64,000 bases of DNA from Gymnodinialimonas sp. 202GB13-11 (GCF_040932485.1 NZ_JBFRBH010000001.1:2604001-2668000), one strand, 5' to 3'. Positions 52,790 through 61,595 are shown, numbered from the stretch's first letter. Numbers and translations are program-made. Notes: a model not told the origin generated them from the letters alone.

Positions 52790-54808
52790 TCAGGCCGCGC
52801 TGTCCAGCCCGCGCCCTTTCAACAGCGCTTCAACCCCTGGCATCCGCCCGCGGAACGCGGTGTAAAGCACGTCCGCCTCCTGGCTCCCGCCTGCCGAAAG
52901 AATGTGCGTTTCCAAAGACTTGGCCATCTTCGGATCGAACGCGCCACCTGCTTCCTCAAAGGCTTCGAACGCATCCGCGTCCATTACTTCGGACCACATG
53001 TAGCTGTAATACCCGCTGGAATAGCCATCCCCCGCAAAGACATGCGCAAATTGCGGCGTCCGGTGCCGCATTTCAATCGCCCGCGGCATTCCAATGCGCT
53101 CAAGCGTTTTTTCCTGCGATTCCATCGGGTTATCTGGCGCACCGCCATCGTGGAAATCCAGATCCACAAGCGCCGAGGCGACATATTCCACGGTCGAGAA
53201 ACCCATATCATAGGTCTGCGCCGCCAAAAGCCGCTCCAACAGATCCTTCGGCATCGCCTCACCCGTTTCCACATGCGTCGCGAATTTCTCAAGCACTTCA
53301 GGTACTTCCAGCCAATGCTCGTAAAGCTGGCTCGGCAATTCCACGAAGTCCCGCGCCACCGAAGTCCCTGAAATCGAGGCATAAGTTACGTCGCTCAACA
53401 TCTGGTGCAGCGCATGCCCAAACTCGTGAAACAACGTCCGCGCATCATCATACGACAATAGCGCCGGTTCACCCTTCGCGAAGTTGCACACGTTCACAAC
53501 AATCGGCCGCGTCTCCCCACCCAGCTTCTTCTGTGAGCGCATAGCCGAGCACCAAGCCCCCGAGCGTTTCGATCCGCGCGCGAAGTAATCTCCAATGAAA
53601 ACAGCGACATGCGCACCATCCCGCGTCACCTCCCACGCCCGTGCATCGGGGTGGTAAAGCGGCACATCCAACGGCGCGAATTCCAACCCGAACAACCGGT
53701 TGGCACAATCAAACGACGCCGCAATCATCGCCTCGAGCGACAGGTACGGCTTCAACTCCGCCTCATCCAGATCATGCTCCGCCTTGCGCCGCTTCTCCGA
53801 ATAAAAACGCCAATCCCAAGGCTCCAACGGCCCGTTCACGCCATCCTCGGCCATCATCGCCGCCAGTTTTTCGGCATCCGCCTCCGCCTGCGCCTTCGCT
53901 GGCTCCCAAACCGCCATCAGCAAATCGCGCACATTATCCGCCGACCCCGCCATTTCGGTTTCAAGCTTGAAGGCCGCAAAATCCTTGTATCCCAAGAGCT
54001 TGGCGCGCTCATCGCGCAAGGCCAGCGTCTCGGCCGCAATCGCGCGATTGTCAGTCTCACCGCCATTCGCGCCCCGCGCGGCCCAGGCCTTGTAGGCGGT
54101 CTCGCGCAAATCCCGGCGCGGCGAGAATTGCAGAAATGGCACAATCAATGACCGCGACAAGGTCACAACCGGCCCGTCTGCGCCCTTCTCTTCACCAGCC
54201 GCCCGCGCTGCGTCCACAACGAAATCCGGCAGCCCCTCCAGATCAGATTCTTCCAATGGCATGAACCAGTTACGCTCATCCGCAAGCAAGTTCTGCGTGA
54301 AGGACGTGCCGAGCACAGACAGCCGCGCCATCACGTCCGTGAGCCGATCTCGCGCCTCGCCTTCCAGCGCCGCTCCAGACCGCACAAAGCCCCGCCGTGT
54401 CAGCTCCAAAACGCGCATCTGCTCATCGTTCAGGCCGAGCGTATTGCGACGCTGCCACAAGTCGTCAATTCGCGTGAAGAGCTTGGTATTGTTAGAGATT
54501 TCCGATGACAACGCCGACAGCTTCGGCGCAAATTCACGCTGCAACTCCTCCCGCACCGGGTTCGAATCCGACCCGGCAAGGTTGTAAAACACCCCCGCCA
54601 CGCAGTGGAGCAGCTTGTCGGACAGTTCCAACGCCTCAATCGTATTCTCGAATGTCGGCGGCTCGGCACTTTCCGCAATCGCATAGACCCCGTCACGCGC
54701 CTCGGAAATCGCGGCCTCCATCGCAGGCGCAAAATGCTCATCGGAGATTGCCTCGAACGGTGGCATCTCGAACGGTGTGTCCCAGCTCTGAAGCAGCGGA
54801 TTTGTCAT
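52790..54808 (-). CDS. M3 family oligopeptidase (OpdA/Dcp-like)
   Basis: The 672-aa cytoplasmic zinc metallopeptidase has the active site LFHEFGHALHQML (HEFGH at about 461-465), with the third ligand Glu in the ARDFVELPSQ segment. The upstream NVCNFAKGEPALLSYDDARTLFHE matches thimet-oligopeptidase relatives such as oligopeptidase A and peptidyl-dipeptidase Dcp, which digest short peptides. The start at 54808 has AGGAG 7 nt upstream; an ATG seven residues earlier is less likely. It is monocistronic. Confidence 0.92.
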   Translation of the reverse strand: MTNPLLQSWDTPFEMPPFEAISDEHFAPAMEAAISEARDGVYAIAESAEPPTFENTIEALELSDKLLHCVAGVFYNLAGSDSNPVREELQREFAPKLSALSSEISNNTKLFTRIDDLWQRRNTLGLNDEQMRVLELTRRGFVRSGAALEGEARDRLTDVMARLSVLGTSFTQNLLADERNWFMPLEESDLEGLPDFVVDAARAAGEEKGADGPVVTLSRSLIVPFLQFSPRRDLRETAYKAWAARGANGGETDNRAIAAETLALRDERAKLLGYKDFAAFKLETEMAGSADNVRDLLMAVWEPAKAQAEADAEKLAAMMAEDGVNGPLEPWDWRFYSEKRRKAEHDLDEAELKPYLSLEAMIAASFDCANRLFGLEFAPLDVPLYHPDARAWEVTRDGAHVAVFIGDYFARGSKRSGAWCSAMRSQKKLGGETRPIVVNVCNFAKGEPALLSYDDARTLFHEFGHALHQMLSDVTYASISGTSVARDFVELPSQLYEHWLEVPEVLEKFATHVETGEAMPKDLLERLLAAQTYDMGFSTVEYVASALVDLDFHDGGAPDNPMESQEKTLERIGMPRAIEMRHRTPQFAHVFAGDGYSSGYYSYMWSEVMDADAFEAFEEAGGAFDPKMAKSLETHILSAGGSQEADVLYTAFRGRMPGVEALLKGRGLDSAA

Positions 54809-54858
54809 GGCGGTTCTCCTTTGGATCACAGATAGGCGTCCGGGACGGCATGGGCACC

Positions 54859-55656
54859 CTAGCGTTGTTCACTTTGTCTCAGCCGAACTTCCAACCGTCT
54901 GAGAAGTAACGATAAAGTCACGGTCATGGTCAGGTAGATCAGCGCGACTACGTTATAGGTCTCGAAATACCGAAAGTTCGACGCGGCAATCACTTTGCCC
55001 AATTGCGTCACATCCAGAACCCCAAGCACCGACACCAGCGACGAATCCTTCACCATCGCCACAAAGTCATTGCCTAGCGGCGGTAAGATCGTCCGGATCG
55101 CCTGCGGAAAGACGATATGCCGGAAACGATTCCAACGGCTTAACCCCAAGGCATCCGCCGCCTCCAACTGTCCCTTGTCGATGGATTGCAGGCCCGCTCG
55201 GAACACCTCGGCGATGAACGCAGAATAGCCGATCGCCAGCGCAATGATCGCACGCCACAGCAGCGGGAAATCACGCGTGCGGATGGTCTCGGCCCCCACG
55301 CCCTCCGCCGCCCAATTGTACGCCGCCACCAAGGCGGGCGCGAAAACAAAGGCCACGTAGAGCAGCAATACGATGATCGGAACACCGCGCACGATTTCCA
55401 CGTAGAACCGTGCGATCTGCCGCAAAATCAGGCTCCGGGACAGGCTCATCAATGCCAGGCCCATCCCCATGAACGAGGCCATGGTGAAACCCACCAGCGT
55501 CACCATCACCGTGATCCCAACGCCCCGGCGCAAGGTCACGACAAGCTGTTCGTAGATCGGATCGCCCCACATCCGCCACACGGCAAAGACCCCGAGCGCG
55601 CCAAGCGCGACGAGCCACCAGGGAAAATCCTTGTCCTGCGGTGTGGGGGAGATCAT
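54859..55656 (-). CDS. Polar amino acid ABC transporter permease
   Basis: The 265-aa membrane protein is a HisM/GlnP-type permease. It has the conserved FYVEIVRGVPIIVLLLYVAFV region, the AIALAIGYSAFIAEVFRAGLQSIDKGQLEAADALGLS coupling (EAA) loop and LPPLGNDFVAMVKDSSLVSVLG. It lies 39 nt downstream of the binding-protein gene, separated by a hairpin. No ATPase gene is adjacent inside the window, so the transporter must borrow one encoded elsewhere. Confidence 0.9.
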   Translation of the reverse strand: MISPTPQDKDFPWWLVALGALGVFAVWRMWGDPIYEQLVVTLRRGVGITVMVTLVGFTMASFMGMGLALMSLSRSLILRQIARFYVEIVRGVPIIVLLLYVAFVFAPALVAAYNWAAEGVGAETIRTRDFPLLWRAIIALAIGYSAFIAEVFRAGLQSIDKGQLEAADALGLSRWNRFRHIVFPQAIRTILPPLGNDFVAMVKDSSLVSVLGVLDVTQLGKVIAASNFRYFETYNVVALIYLTMTVTLSLLLRRLEVRLRQSEQR

Positions 55657-55663
55657 GGGAAAT

Positions 55664-55688
55664 GGCGCGCCGGAAACCCCAGCGCGCC
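55664..55688 (-). repeat. Intercistronic hairpin between binding protein and permease genes
   Basis: GGCGCGC (55664-55670) and GCGCGCC (55682-55688) form a 7-bp GC stem. Such hairpins after a binding-protein gene commonly protect the upstream message and lower permease expression (inference here). Confidence 0.6.
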
Positions 55689-55695
55689 CAATCGT

Positions 55696-56484
55696 TTACT
55701 GGCCAAGTGCGTAGTCGACGAACCAGCGCTGGTCGAGCTCGGCCAAGGTGCCATCTTCGCGCATCGACTCGATGCCTGCATCAAAGGCCGCAACCAGATC
55801 GCTGTCATTGGGGAAGATGAAGCCAAATTCCTCGGTCCCAAGCGGATCGCCGATCATCTGCAACCGGTCCGGGTTGGCCGACACATAGCCCTGCCCCCCG
55901 GCGCTGTCGGCCAGCACCATGTCGACGTCTTCGGTCATCAAGGCCTGAATGGCGGCCGGGATCGTTTCGAACAGAACGATGCGCGGATTGCCTTCATCGC
56001 CATCCAGCACGTCGTAGACGCCGACGTAGAAGGGTGTCGTGCCTGCTTGTGACCCAATTAAAAGCTCCTCATCCGCGGCGAATTCTTCTGCCGTAGCAAA
56101 GCGATCCTCATCCGCCGCCACCAGCATCCGCATCTGGCTGACCATGTAAGGCGCTGAAAAATCGACCAATTCATCACGGTCTTCGCGGATCGTGATGCCG
56201 GTCATGCCCATGTCGTATTGCGCCTCCGACACGGCGGGGATCATCGCGTCCCAGCTGATGTTTTCGATGACGGGGGTGAAGTTCAGGCGCTCCGCCAAAA
56301 TCTCCAGCGCGTCATATTCCCAGCCGATGGCCATGCCTGTGACCGGGTCAATGAATTGTAGCGGCGGATAGGCGTTTTCCGTAACGACAACGATCTCGCG
56401 CCCTTCGAGGTCGGGCAGATGCCCGTCGGCAGATGCAGCGAACGGAACAAGCGCGGCCAAAGCGGCCAAAACAACATGTTTCAT
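55696..56484 (-). CDS. Polar amino acid ABC transporter substrate-binding protein
   Basis: The 262-aa periplasmic protein has a signal peptide (residues 1-19, FAASADG). It carries the SBP_bac_3 pattern: IVVVTENAYPPLQFIDPVTGMAIGWEYDALEILAERL, the WDAMIPAVSEAQYDMGMTGITI segment and VDFSAPYMVSQMRML, followed by LIGSQAGTT. It delivers an amino acid or related compound to the downstream permease. The ligand is not predictable. Confidence 0.9.
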   Translation of the reverse strand: MKHVVLAALAALVPFAASADGHLPDLEGREIVVVTENAYPPLQFIDPVTGMAIGWEYDALEILAERLNFTPVIENISWDAMIPAVSEAQYDMGMTGITIREDRDELVDFSAPYMVSQMRMLVAADEDRFATAEEFAADEELLIGSQAGTTPFYVGVYDVLDGDEGNPRIVLFETIPAAIQALMTEDVDMVLADSAGGQGYVSANPDRLQMIGDPLGTEEFGFIFPNDSDLVAAFDAGIESMREDGTLAELDQRWFVDYALGQ

Positions 56485-56550
56485 GGTCAGACTCCCTGTT
56501 TTTCTGAGATCAGTATGGCCGAGCGATCCGGGCGCACAAGGCCCGCCCGG

Positions 56551-57603
56551 TCAAAGCCCACCACAAACCGCGCAATCGGCCCGGCGCTGCGCCTTGATCG
56601 TGCGCGTCTCGGCATGGAGTGCATCGTAAATCAGCATCCGACCACGCAGACCCTCGCCCGCCCCGGTTATCTCTTTCACCGCCTCCAGCGCCATCATGGA
56701 GCCGACAACGCCCGGCAAAGCGCCGAGCACGCCAGTCTCGGCACAGGTCGCGGCAAGATCGGGCGCGGGGGCCTCGGGGAAGACACAGGCCATACATGGC
56801 GCACCACCCGCTGGGTCGTACAGTGTGACCTGCCCTTCCCATGCGCTGATCGCCCCGGCAATGACGGGTCGACCGGCAGCCACGGCGGCGCGGTTGACCA
56901 TGGCGCGCACCTCAAAGCTGTCGGTACCATCAAGGATCAGGTCGAAGTCCGCGAACAGCGTTTCAGCGACATCCTCAGTCAATTCTCGATTATAAGGGCG
57001 GACGTCCACATGAGGGTTTAGCGCTTTCACCGCCATCTCAGCTGAGAACACCTTTGGCATTCCCGTCCGATCATCGGTGTGAATGATCTGACGTTGCAGG
57101 TTCGACAAGCTGACCACGTCATGGTCGATTACTCCGATCCGCCCGACGCCTGCCGCCGCCAGATAAAACAAAACCGGCGCGCCTAGCCCGCCTGCGCCCA
57201 CCACAAGAACTTTGGCATTCTTCAGCGCAAGCTGACCGCCGCCGCCGATGTCCGGCAAGGTGATATGGCGTGCGTAACGCTCCAGCTCCACATCCAGAAA
57301 CGGGCCTTCGGGCAGGCTCACATCCGCGTCGCGCGCGGCCTCGATCTCCTCCGCGCGCCCTCGGATGCGCCCAAGCACGAGACGGTAGCCCAGAACAAGC
57401 GCAACGAATGCGCCGAGCAGCAGCCACAATGCGGCGGAACCTCCGGTCGCCTCCCGCAGCGGATGGCCAAAGGGCAGCGCAATCTGCACCCCCAGCACCG
57501 CGATATAGAGCAAACCGAGCATGTAAAGACGCGCCTGAACCGGCGTTCTCATCACATGGCCGATGCCCCACAGCACGGCGGCAAGAAACAGGACAAACAG
57601 CAT
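56551..57603 (-). CDS. Membrane-anchored MoeB/ThiF/HesA-type E1-like adenylyltransferase
   Basis: The 350-aa protein is a fusion of an N-terminal membrane region with about three helices (residues 1-17, 25-45, 57-76) to a complete ThiF/MoeB domain. It has the RYARHITLPDIGGGGQ opening, nucleotide loop VVGAGGLGAP (134-143), IDHDVVSLSNLQRQIIH, zinc cysteines C270/C273 and C344/C347, and the conserved C287 of TCAETGVLG. MoeB/ThiF activate sulfur-carrier proteins by adenylation; ordinary forms are soluble at about 250 aa. It shares one base with the dut stop. Confidence 0.88.
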   Translation of the reverse strand: MLFVLFLAAVLWGIGHVMRTPVQARLYMLGLLYIAVLGVQIALPFGHPLREATGGSAALWLLLGAFVALVLGYRLVLGRIRGRAEEIEAARDADVSLPEGPFLDVELERYARHITLPDIGGGGQLALKNAKVLVVGAGGLGAPVLFYLAAAGVGRIGVIDHDVVSLSNLQRQIIHTDDRTGMPKVFSAEMAVKALNPHVDVRPYNRELTEDVAETLFADFDLILDGTDSFEVRAMVNRAAVAAGRPVIAGAISAWEGQVTLYDPAGGAPCMACVFPEAPAPDLAATCAETGVLGALPGVVGSMMALEAVKEITGAGEGLRGRMLIYDALHAETRTIKAQRRADCAVCGGL

Positions 57604-58070
57604 CAGCGCGTCCCGGTGGACCCGAAGCCACCCGATCCGCGCGATGTATCCGAAAGGGCCCCAACGATCCGATATTCGGCCTTAACCACAGGCGCCACAA
57701 CGGCCTGCGCAATGCGCGCGCCATGCTCAATCGTGAACGGCTCATCCCCAAGATTGATCAGGATCACCCCCAGAGGCCCGCGATAATCGCTGTCGATGGT
57801 GCCGGGCGCATTGGCCAGCGTCACACCATGTTTCAAAGCCAAGCCGGAGCGTGGCCGAACCTGCATCTCGAACCCATCCGGAATTGCAACGCGCAGACCG
57901 GTGGGCACCAATGCGCGCGCACCAGGGGCCAGCACCATACCGCCCCGATCCGCCTCTGCGAAATTCGCGCGCAGGTCCGCGCCCGCAGCACCTGCCGTCG
58001 CATAGTCAGGCAAGGCAACATCCGCGTCGGCCCAATCCTCTCGCACCACTTCGATGTCCGGCACCTGCAT
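57603..58070 (-). CDS. dut: Deoxyuridine 5'-triphosphate nucleotidohydrolase (dUTPase)
   Basis: dUTPase hydrolyses dUTP to dUMP and keeps uracil out of DNA. The 155-aa trimeric form has all five motifs: [46 protein letters not shown] and the C-terminal [10 protein letters not shown]. It follows coaBC with an 18-nt gap, a linkage common in alphaproteobacteria, and precedes the MoeB-like gene with TGATG overlap. Confidence 0.96.
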   Translation of the reverse strand: MQVPDIEVVREDWADADVALPDYATAGAAGADLRANFAEADRGGMVLAPGARALVPTGLRVAIPDGFEMQVRPRSGLALKHGVTLANAPGTIDSDYRGPLGVILINLGDEPFTIEHGARIAQAVVAPVVKAEYRIVGALSDTSRGSGGFGSTGTR

Positions 58071-58088
58071 CCCCCAGACGTCCCGTCG

Positions 58089-59291
58089 CTACGCCGTCAA
58101 AGCCTCAGCGATCCGTGCCGCCAAGCGACGGGCCACCTCGTCTTTTCCCAATCTAGGCCATTCCTCGGCCCCGTCTTGGGAAATCAGCACGATCCGGTTC
58201 TCATTCCCGCCCATGATCCCAGTCTCGGGTGAGACGTCATTCGCCACAATCCAATCGCAGCCCTTTCGTGCACGTTTGGCCGTTGCATTGGCCACAACAT
58301 CGTCGGTCTCGGCCGCGAAGCCCACGACCAGCGCGGGCCGCTCTACTGTCCGTTGGGAGACCGTCGCAAGAATGTCCAGGTTCTCTGCGAATTCCAGCGC
58401 CGGAGCATTGCCGCTGCCGTCCTTCTTCATCTTCGAGCCGCTGGCATTTTCCACCCGCCAATCGGCCACCGCCGCAGCGAAGACAGCCGCATCGGCTGGA
58501 TGAGGGGCCGCATCGACCGCCGCCGCCATCTCCGCCGCCGTTTCCACCCGCACGACCTCAACGCCCGCGGGCGGCGGCACCGTTGCAGGCCCAGTCACAA
58601 ACCGCACGGACGCGCCCAGATCACGCAAAGCCTCGGCAAGCGCCGTGCCTTGCGCACCGGAGGAGCGGTTGGCGATATATCGAACCGGATCAATCGGCTC
58701 ATGGGTCGGGCCAGAGGTGACTAGCACATGCTTGCCCTTCAACGGCCCATCGTTCAGCGCGGCGTCCACGGCGGCGACGATATCGGGCACCTCGCTCATC
58801 CGACCCGGGCCATATTCTCCGCAGGCCATATTGCCTTCGTCCGGACCCACAACCAGCACGCCATCCCCTTGCAAGATCGCAAGATTACGCTGGGTCGCCG
58901 GATGCTCCCACATCCGTACGTTCATCGCAGGCGCCAACAGAACACGCTTGTCTGTCGCCATCAGAAGGGTGGAGGCCAGGTCATTGGCGTGGCCATGGGC
59001 CATCTTCGCCATCAGGTCGGCAGTCGCGGGGGCCACAACCACCAAATCAGCGGCACGCGAAAGCTCGATATGGCCCATCTCGGCCTCATCGGTCAGGTCG
59101 AACAGGTCGCGGTAGACCTTTTCTGCCGCTAGGGCCGAGGCCGACAACGGCGTCACGAATTCTTCGGCGGCCTTTGTTAAAACCGGCGTGACCGAAGCCC
59201 CCTGATCCCGCAGGCGGCGGATCAGGTCGAGCGATTTGAATGCGGCAATGCCGCCCCCAATGATCAGGAGAATTCGCTTGTTGGTCAGCAT
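58089..59291 (-). CDS. coaBC: Bifunctional phosphopantothenoylcysteine decarboxylase/phosphopantothenate-cysteine ligase
   Basis: The enzyme carries out two consecutive steps of coenzyme A synthesis. The 400-aa protein has an N-terminal FMN decarboxylase domain (GGGIAAFKSLDLIRRLR; PAMNVRMWEHPATQRN; the GNMACGEYGPGRM motif with the catalytic Cys). The C-terminal CoaB ligase domain has VTSGPTHEPIDPVRYIANRSSG, AAAVADWRV and VGFAAETDD. It is 84 nt downstream of a 36-aa ORF that follows rpoH, and may be part of an rpoH-coaBC-dut-moeB-like transcript. Confidence 0.96.
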   Translation of the reverse strand: MLTNKRILLIIGGGIAAFKSLDLIRRLRDQGASVTPVLTKAAEEFVTPLSASALAAEKVYRDLFDLTDEAEMGHIELSRAADLVVVAPATADLMAKMAHGHANDLASTLLMATDKRVLLAPAMNVRMWEHPATQRNLAILQGDGVLVVGPDEGNMACGEYGPGRMSEVPDIVAAVDAALNDGPLKGKHVLVTSGPTHEPIDPVRYIANRSSGAQGTALAEALRDLGASVRFVTGPATVPPPAGVEVVRVETAAEMAAAVDAAPHPADAAVFAAAVADWRVENASGSKMKKDGSGNAPALEFAENLDILATVSQRTVERPALVVGFAAETDDVVANATAKRARKGCDWIVANDVSPETGIMGGNENRIVLISQDGAEEWPRLGKDEVARRLAARIAEALTA

Positions 59292-59375
59292 TCTGCGCCC
59301 CTTCGACGTCGCGCAGACACGTTATGCGCGCGTCTCCGCCCCTTCAATCTGATTCGGGGCGGTTGCGATGGGGCT

Positions 59376-59486
59376 TCAGGGGATGACGATCGCCAAAGGC
59401 GCTTCAATCGGCAAAGCGGTCGGTGGTGACACGAACAGCGTCACCACGAATAGGCCCGCGAGCAAGACCAATGGCGCATGGAGCAT
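59376..59486 (-). CDS. 36-aa single-pass membrane protein coupled to rpoH (putative)
   Basis: The ATG (59486-59484) shares a base with the rpoH TAA (TAATG), and the frame ends at TGA 59376-59378. The translation begins MLHAPLVLLAGLFVVTLFV, a strong hydrophobic helix, and ends in a Pro-rich PIEAPLAIVIP tail. Composition is that of a real gene and the coupling is tight, but the size leaves coding status uncertain. If real it would be made together with the stress sigma factor. Confidence 0.42.
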   Translation of the reverse strand: MLHAPLVLLAGLFVVTLFVSPPTALPIEAPLAIVIP

Positions 59487-60367
59487 TACACGGCGAAGAA
59501 TGACCGAACCTCCTTCGACTGTGCCTCCAGCGTCTTGCGCATCTTGCCGAACGCGGCGGCTTCAAGCTGGCGCACGCGCTCTTTCGACAGGCCAAGCTCG
59601 TTGCCGAGGCTTTCCAGCGTCCGCGGGTCTTCGCGCAGCTTACGTTCGCGCACGATGAACCGTTCGCGGTCATTCAGCGCGTTCATCGACGTGATCAACC
59701 ACTCACGCAGCTGCATCCGGTCGTGATCGGCTTCAACGATCTCTTCCGCCTGCTCACTGGTATCTTCCAGCGCGTCAATCCACTCACGGCCTTCATCATC
59801 GACCGATTGCGTCGCGTTCAGCGAATAGTCGGACCCGGCCAAACGACCTTCCATCATCTCCACATCATGCAGGGGCACGCCCACTTCGGTGGCGATCATC
59901 TGGCGCAACTGATGCTTGTCGAGCGTCTCGCCCACCTGCATCGCCTCACGCTCCAACCGTGCCTGAACACGACGCATGTTGAAGAACAAGGATTTCTGGG
60001 AGGAGGTCGAACCGGTTCGCACCATCGACCAGTTGCGCATCACGTAATCCTGGATGGAGGCCTTGATCCACCACACGGCGTAGGTTGAGAAGCGAACACC
60101 CCGATCAGGGTCAAACTTGTCGGCGGCCTTCATCAGGCCAAGCCCTGCTTCCTGGATCAAGTCGTTCATCGGCGCGCCGTAGCGCTTGAATTTTGCCGCC
60201 ATTGAAATGGCCAACCGCATATAAGCCGTGATCAAGCGGTGCAGACTTTCCTCGCACCGTTCATCCCGCCAAGCGTATGCCAGCCTCAATTCGGTCTCTG
60301 CATCCAACAACTCCGCCTTCATAGCGCGGCGGGAAAGTGACTGGTCTGATCCCATATCCAATGCCAT
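59486..60367 (-). CDS. rpoH: RNA polymerase sigma-32 family factor, RpoH2-type
   Basis: The 293-aa alternative sigma factor has region 2 with LIQEAGLGLMKAADKFDPDRGVRFSTYAVWWIKASIQDYVMRNW and region 4 with LRERKLREDPRTLESLGNELGLSKERVRQLEAAAFGKMR. The MVRTGSTSSQKSLFFN stretch and the short N-terminus resemble RpoHII of Rhodobacter sphaeroides more than RpoHI (from memory). That factor serves photooxidative and heat stress. The start at 60367 has a GGGGGG purine run upstream. A RpoE-like promoter match lies 60 nt before the gene. Confidence 0.92.
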   Translation of the reverse strand: MALDMGSDQSLSRRAMKAELLDAETELRLAYAWRDERCEESLHRLITAYMRLAISMAAKFKRYGAPMNDLIQEAGLGLMKAADKFDPDRGVRFSTYAVWWIKASIQDYVMRNWSMVRTGSTSSQKSLFFNMRRVQARLEREAMQVGETLDKHQLRQMIATEVGVPLHDVEMMEGRLAGSDYSLNATQSVDDEGREWIDALEDTSEQAEEIVEADHDRMQLREWLITSMNALNDRERFIVRERKLREDPRTLESLGNELGLSKERVRQLEAAAFGKMRKTLEAQSKEVRSFFAV

Positions 60368-60425
60368 AACGACCCCCCGGTTTTTAACCTGTCTGAACAC
60401 GCCTGTTTCGGCGGCTTTCAAATAG

Positions 60426-60454
60426 GGTTACGCAGGTAAAAACCGTTTGGATCA
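60426..60454 (-). promoter_or_regulatory. RpoE-type promoter match upstream of rpoH
   Basis: On the minus strand TGATCC (60454-60449), an 18-nt spacer and TAACC (60430-60426) match the Rhodobacter RpoE consensus TGATCC-N18-TAAGA except at the last two positions. The predicted start would leave about a 50-nt leader before rpoH. Confidence 0.55.
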
Positions 60455-60471
60455 CAATTCAGGACATAAAA

Positions 60472-61023
60472 TTGCGTCTGCCCCCTCTCAGTCTGGTTCT
60501 CGGCGGTGCCTCCAGTGGCAAATCGACCTTTGCCGAGCGGATGGTACACCAATCCGGGTTGGCCAAAGTCTACATTGCCACGGCTGAAATGCTGGATGGC
60601 GAGATGTCGGAAAAAATTCAGGCTCATCGCGACCGTCGTGTGGGCCAGGGTTGGCGCACCGTCGAGGCGCCGCATGATGCGGCCCGGGCGCTGGCGCAAA
60701 TCGAAGGCGGCGAAGTCGCCCTGCTGGATTGCGTGACCTTCTGGCTCACCAACCTGATGATCGACGACGGGGACTGGCAGGAGGAGTTGGACCTGCTGAT
60801 CGACGTGCTGATCCAGATGCGCGCGCCGGTTGTGCTGGTGTCCAACGATGTCTCGGGCGGCGTGATCCCCGAAAACGCGCTGGCCCGCGCGTTCCAACGG
60901 GCGCAAGGTGTCGTGAACCAGAAGATCGCCGCCGAGTGTGATCTGGTCGTCTATGTCCGCGCCGGCCTGCCACAGGTACTCAAAGGCCAGCCCAACCTCG
61001 ACGACGTGGATGATCCGTGGTGA
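60472..61023 (+). CDS. cobU: Adenosylcobinamide kinase/adenosylcobinamide-phosphate guanylyltransferase
   Basis: This bifunctional enzyme (CobU/CobP) phosphorylates and guanylylates adenosylcobinamide in B12 assembly and salvage. The 183-aa protein has the P-loop GGASSGKS at residues 11-18, YIATAEMLDGEM, the catalytic-His region HRDRRVGQGWRTVEAP and VSNDVSGGVIPENALARAF. The start is TTG at 60472 with AGGA upstream. It is divergent from rpoH and overlaps the phosphatase gene by GTGA. Its product is the cofactor pathway used by NrdJ. Confidence 0.93.
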   Translation: MRLPPLSLVLGGASSGKSTFAERMVHQSGLAKVYIATAEMLDGEMSEKIQAHRDRRVGQGWRTVEAPHDAARALAQIEGGEVALLDCVTFWLTNLMIDDGDWQEELDLLIDVLIQMRAPVVLVSNDVSGGVIPENALARAFQRAQGVVNQKIAAECDLVVYVRAGLPQVLKGQPNLDDVDDPW

Positions 61024-61595
61024 GGCGTCTGGTCTGGGTGCGCCACGGCCCAACACACCAAAAGACCTTCACAGGATGGCGAGATGTGCCAGCTGATCTA
61101 TCAGACAGCGCGGCCATCGCGCGGTTGGCGGATTGGTTGCCGGCGGACGCACCCATCATCTCATCCGATCTCAAACGCGCGGTCGCCACGGCGGATGCCA
61201 TCGCAGCGGGCCGCCGTCGCCTACCCCACGCCTCGGACCTGCGCGAATTCAACTTTGGGGACTGGGACGGCGTGCATTTCACGCAAGTCGCCGCCACCCA
61301 CCCGGAACTCAGCCGCGCGTTCTGGGAAGAACCCGGCGATATCGCGCCACCCAATGGGGAAAGCTGGAATGCCGTGACGCGACGGGTGGCGCGGACGGTT
61401 GATGATGTCCTTGCGCGACATGACGGCGATCTGGTCTGCGTCGCACATTTCGGTGTCATCCTGTGCCACATGGCCCACGCCACCGGCATGTCACCCTACG
61501 AAGCGCTCGGTCACAAGATCGACCCGCTCTCCGCCACCATGCTGGTCCAGACCGACGGCACATGGCAGGCGGAACACATTAATCACGCCCCGTGA
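61020..61595 (+). CDS. Histidine phosphatase family protein, probable alpha-ribazole phosphatase
   Basis: The 191-aa protein has the phosphoglycerate-mutase-like RHG motif (Arg8-His9-Gly10), ISSDLKRAVATADAIA, LREFNFGDWDG and the second histidine in CVAHFGVI. The overlap with cobU (GTG 61020 within GTGA) and the FNFGDWDG block favour CobC, which dephosphorylates alpha-ribazole-5'-phosphate or cobalamin-5'-phosphate. Assignment is by context; the fold alone covers many phosphatases. GTG 61017 is an alternative start. Confidence 0.8.
   Translation: MRRLVWVRHGPTHQKTFTGWRDVPADLSDSAAIARLADWLPADAPIISSDLKRAVATADAIAAGRRRLPHASDLREFNFGDWDGVHFTQVAATHPELSRAFWEEPGDIAPPNGESWNAVTRRVARTVDDVLARHDGDLVCVAHFGVILCHMAHATGMSPYEALGHKIDPLSATMLVQTDGTWQAEHINHAP

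Noticed and set aside
54557-54577. GGGTTCGAATCCGACCC, which looks like the T-arm of a tRNA
   Set aside because: It lies inside the M3 peptidase coding region and no acceptor stem or anticodon arm can be built around it.
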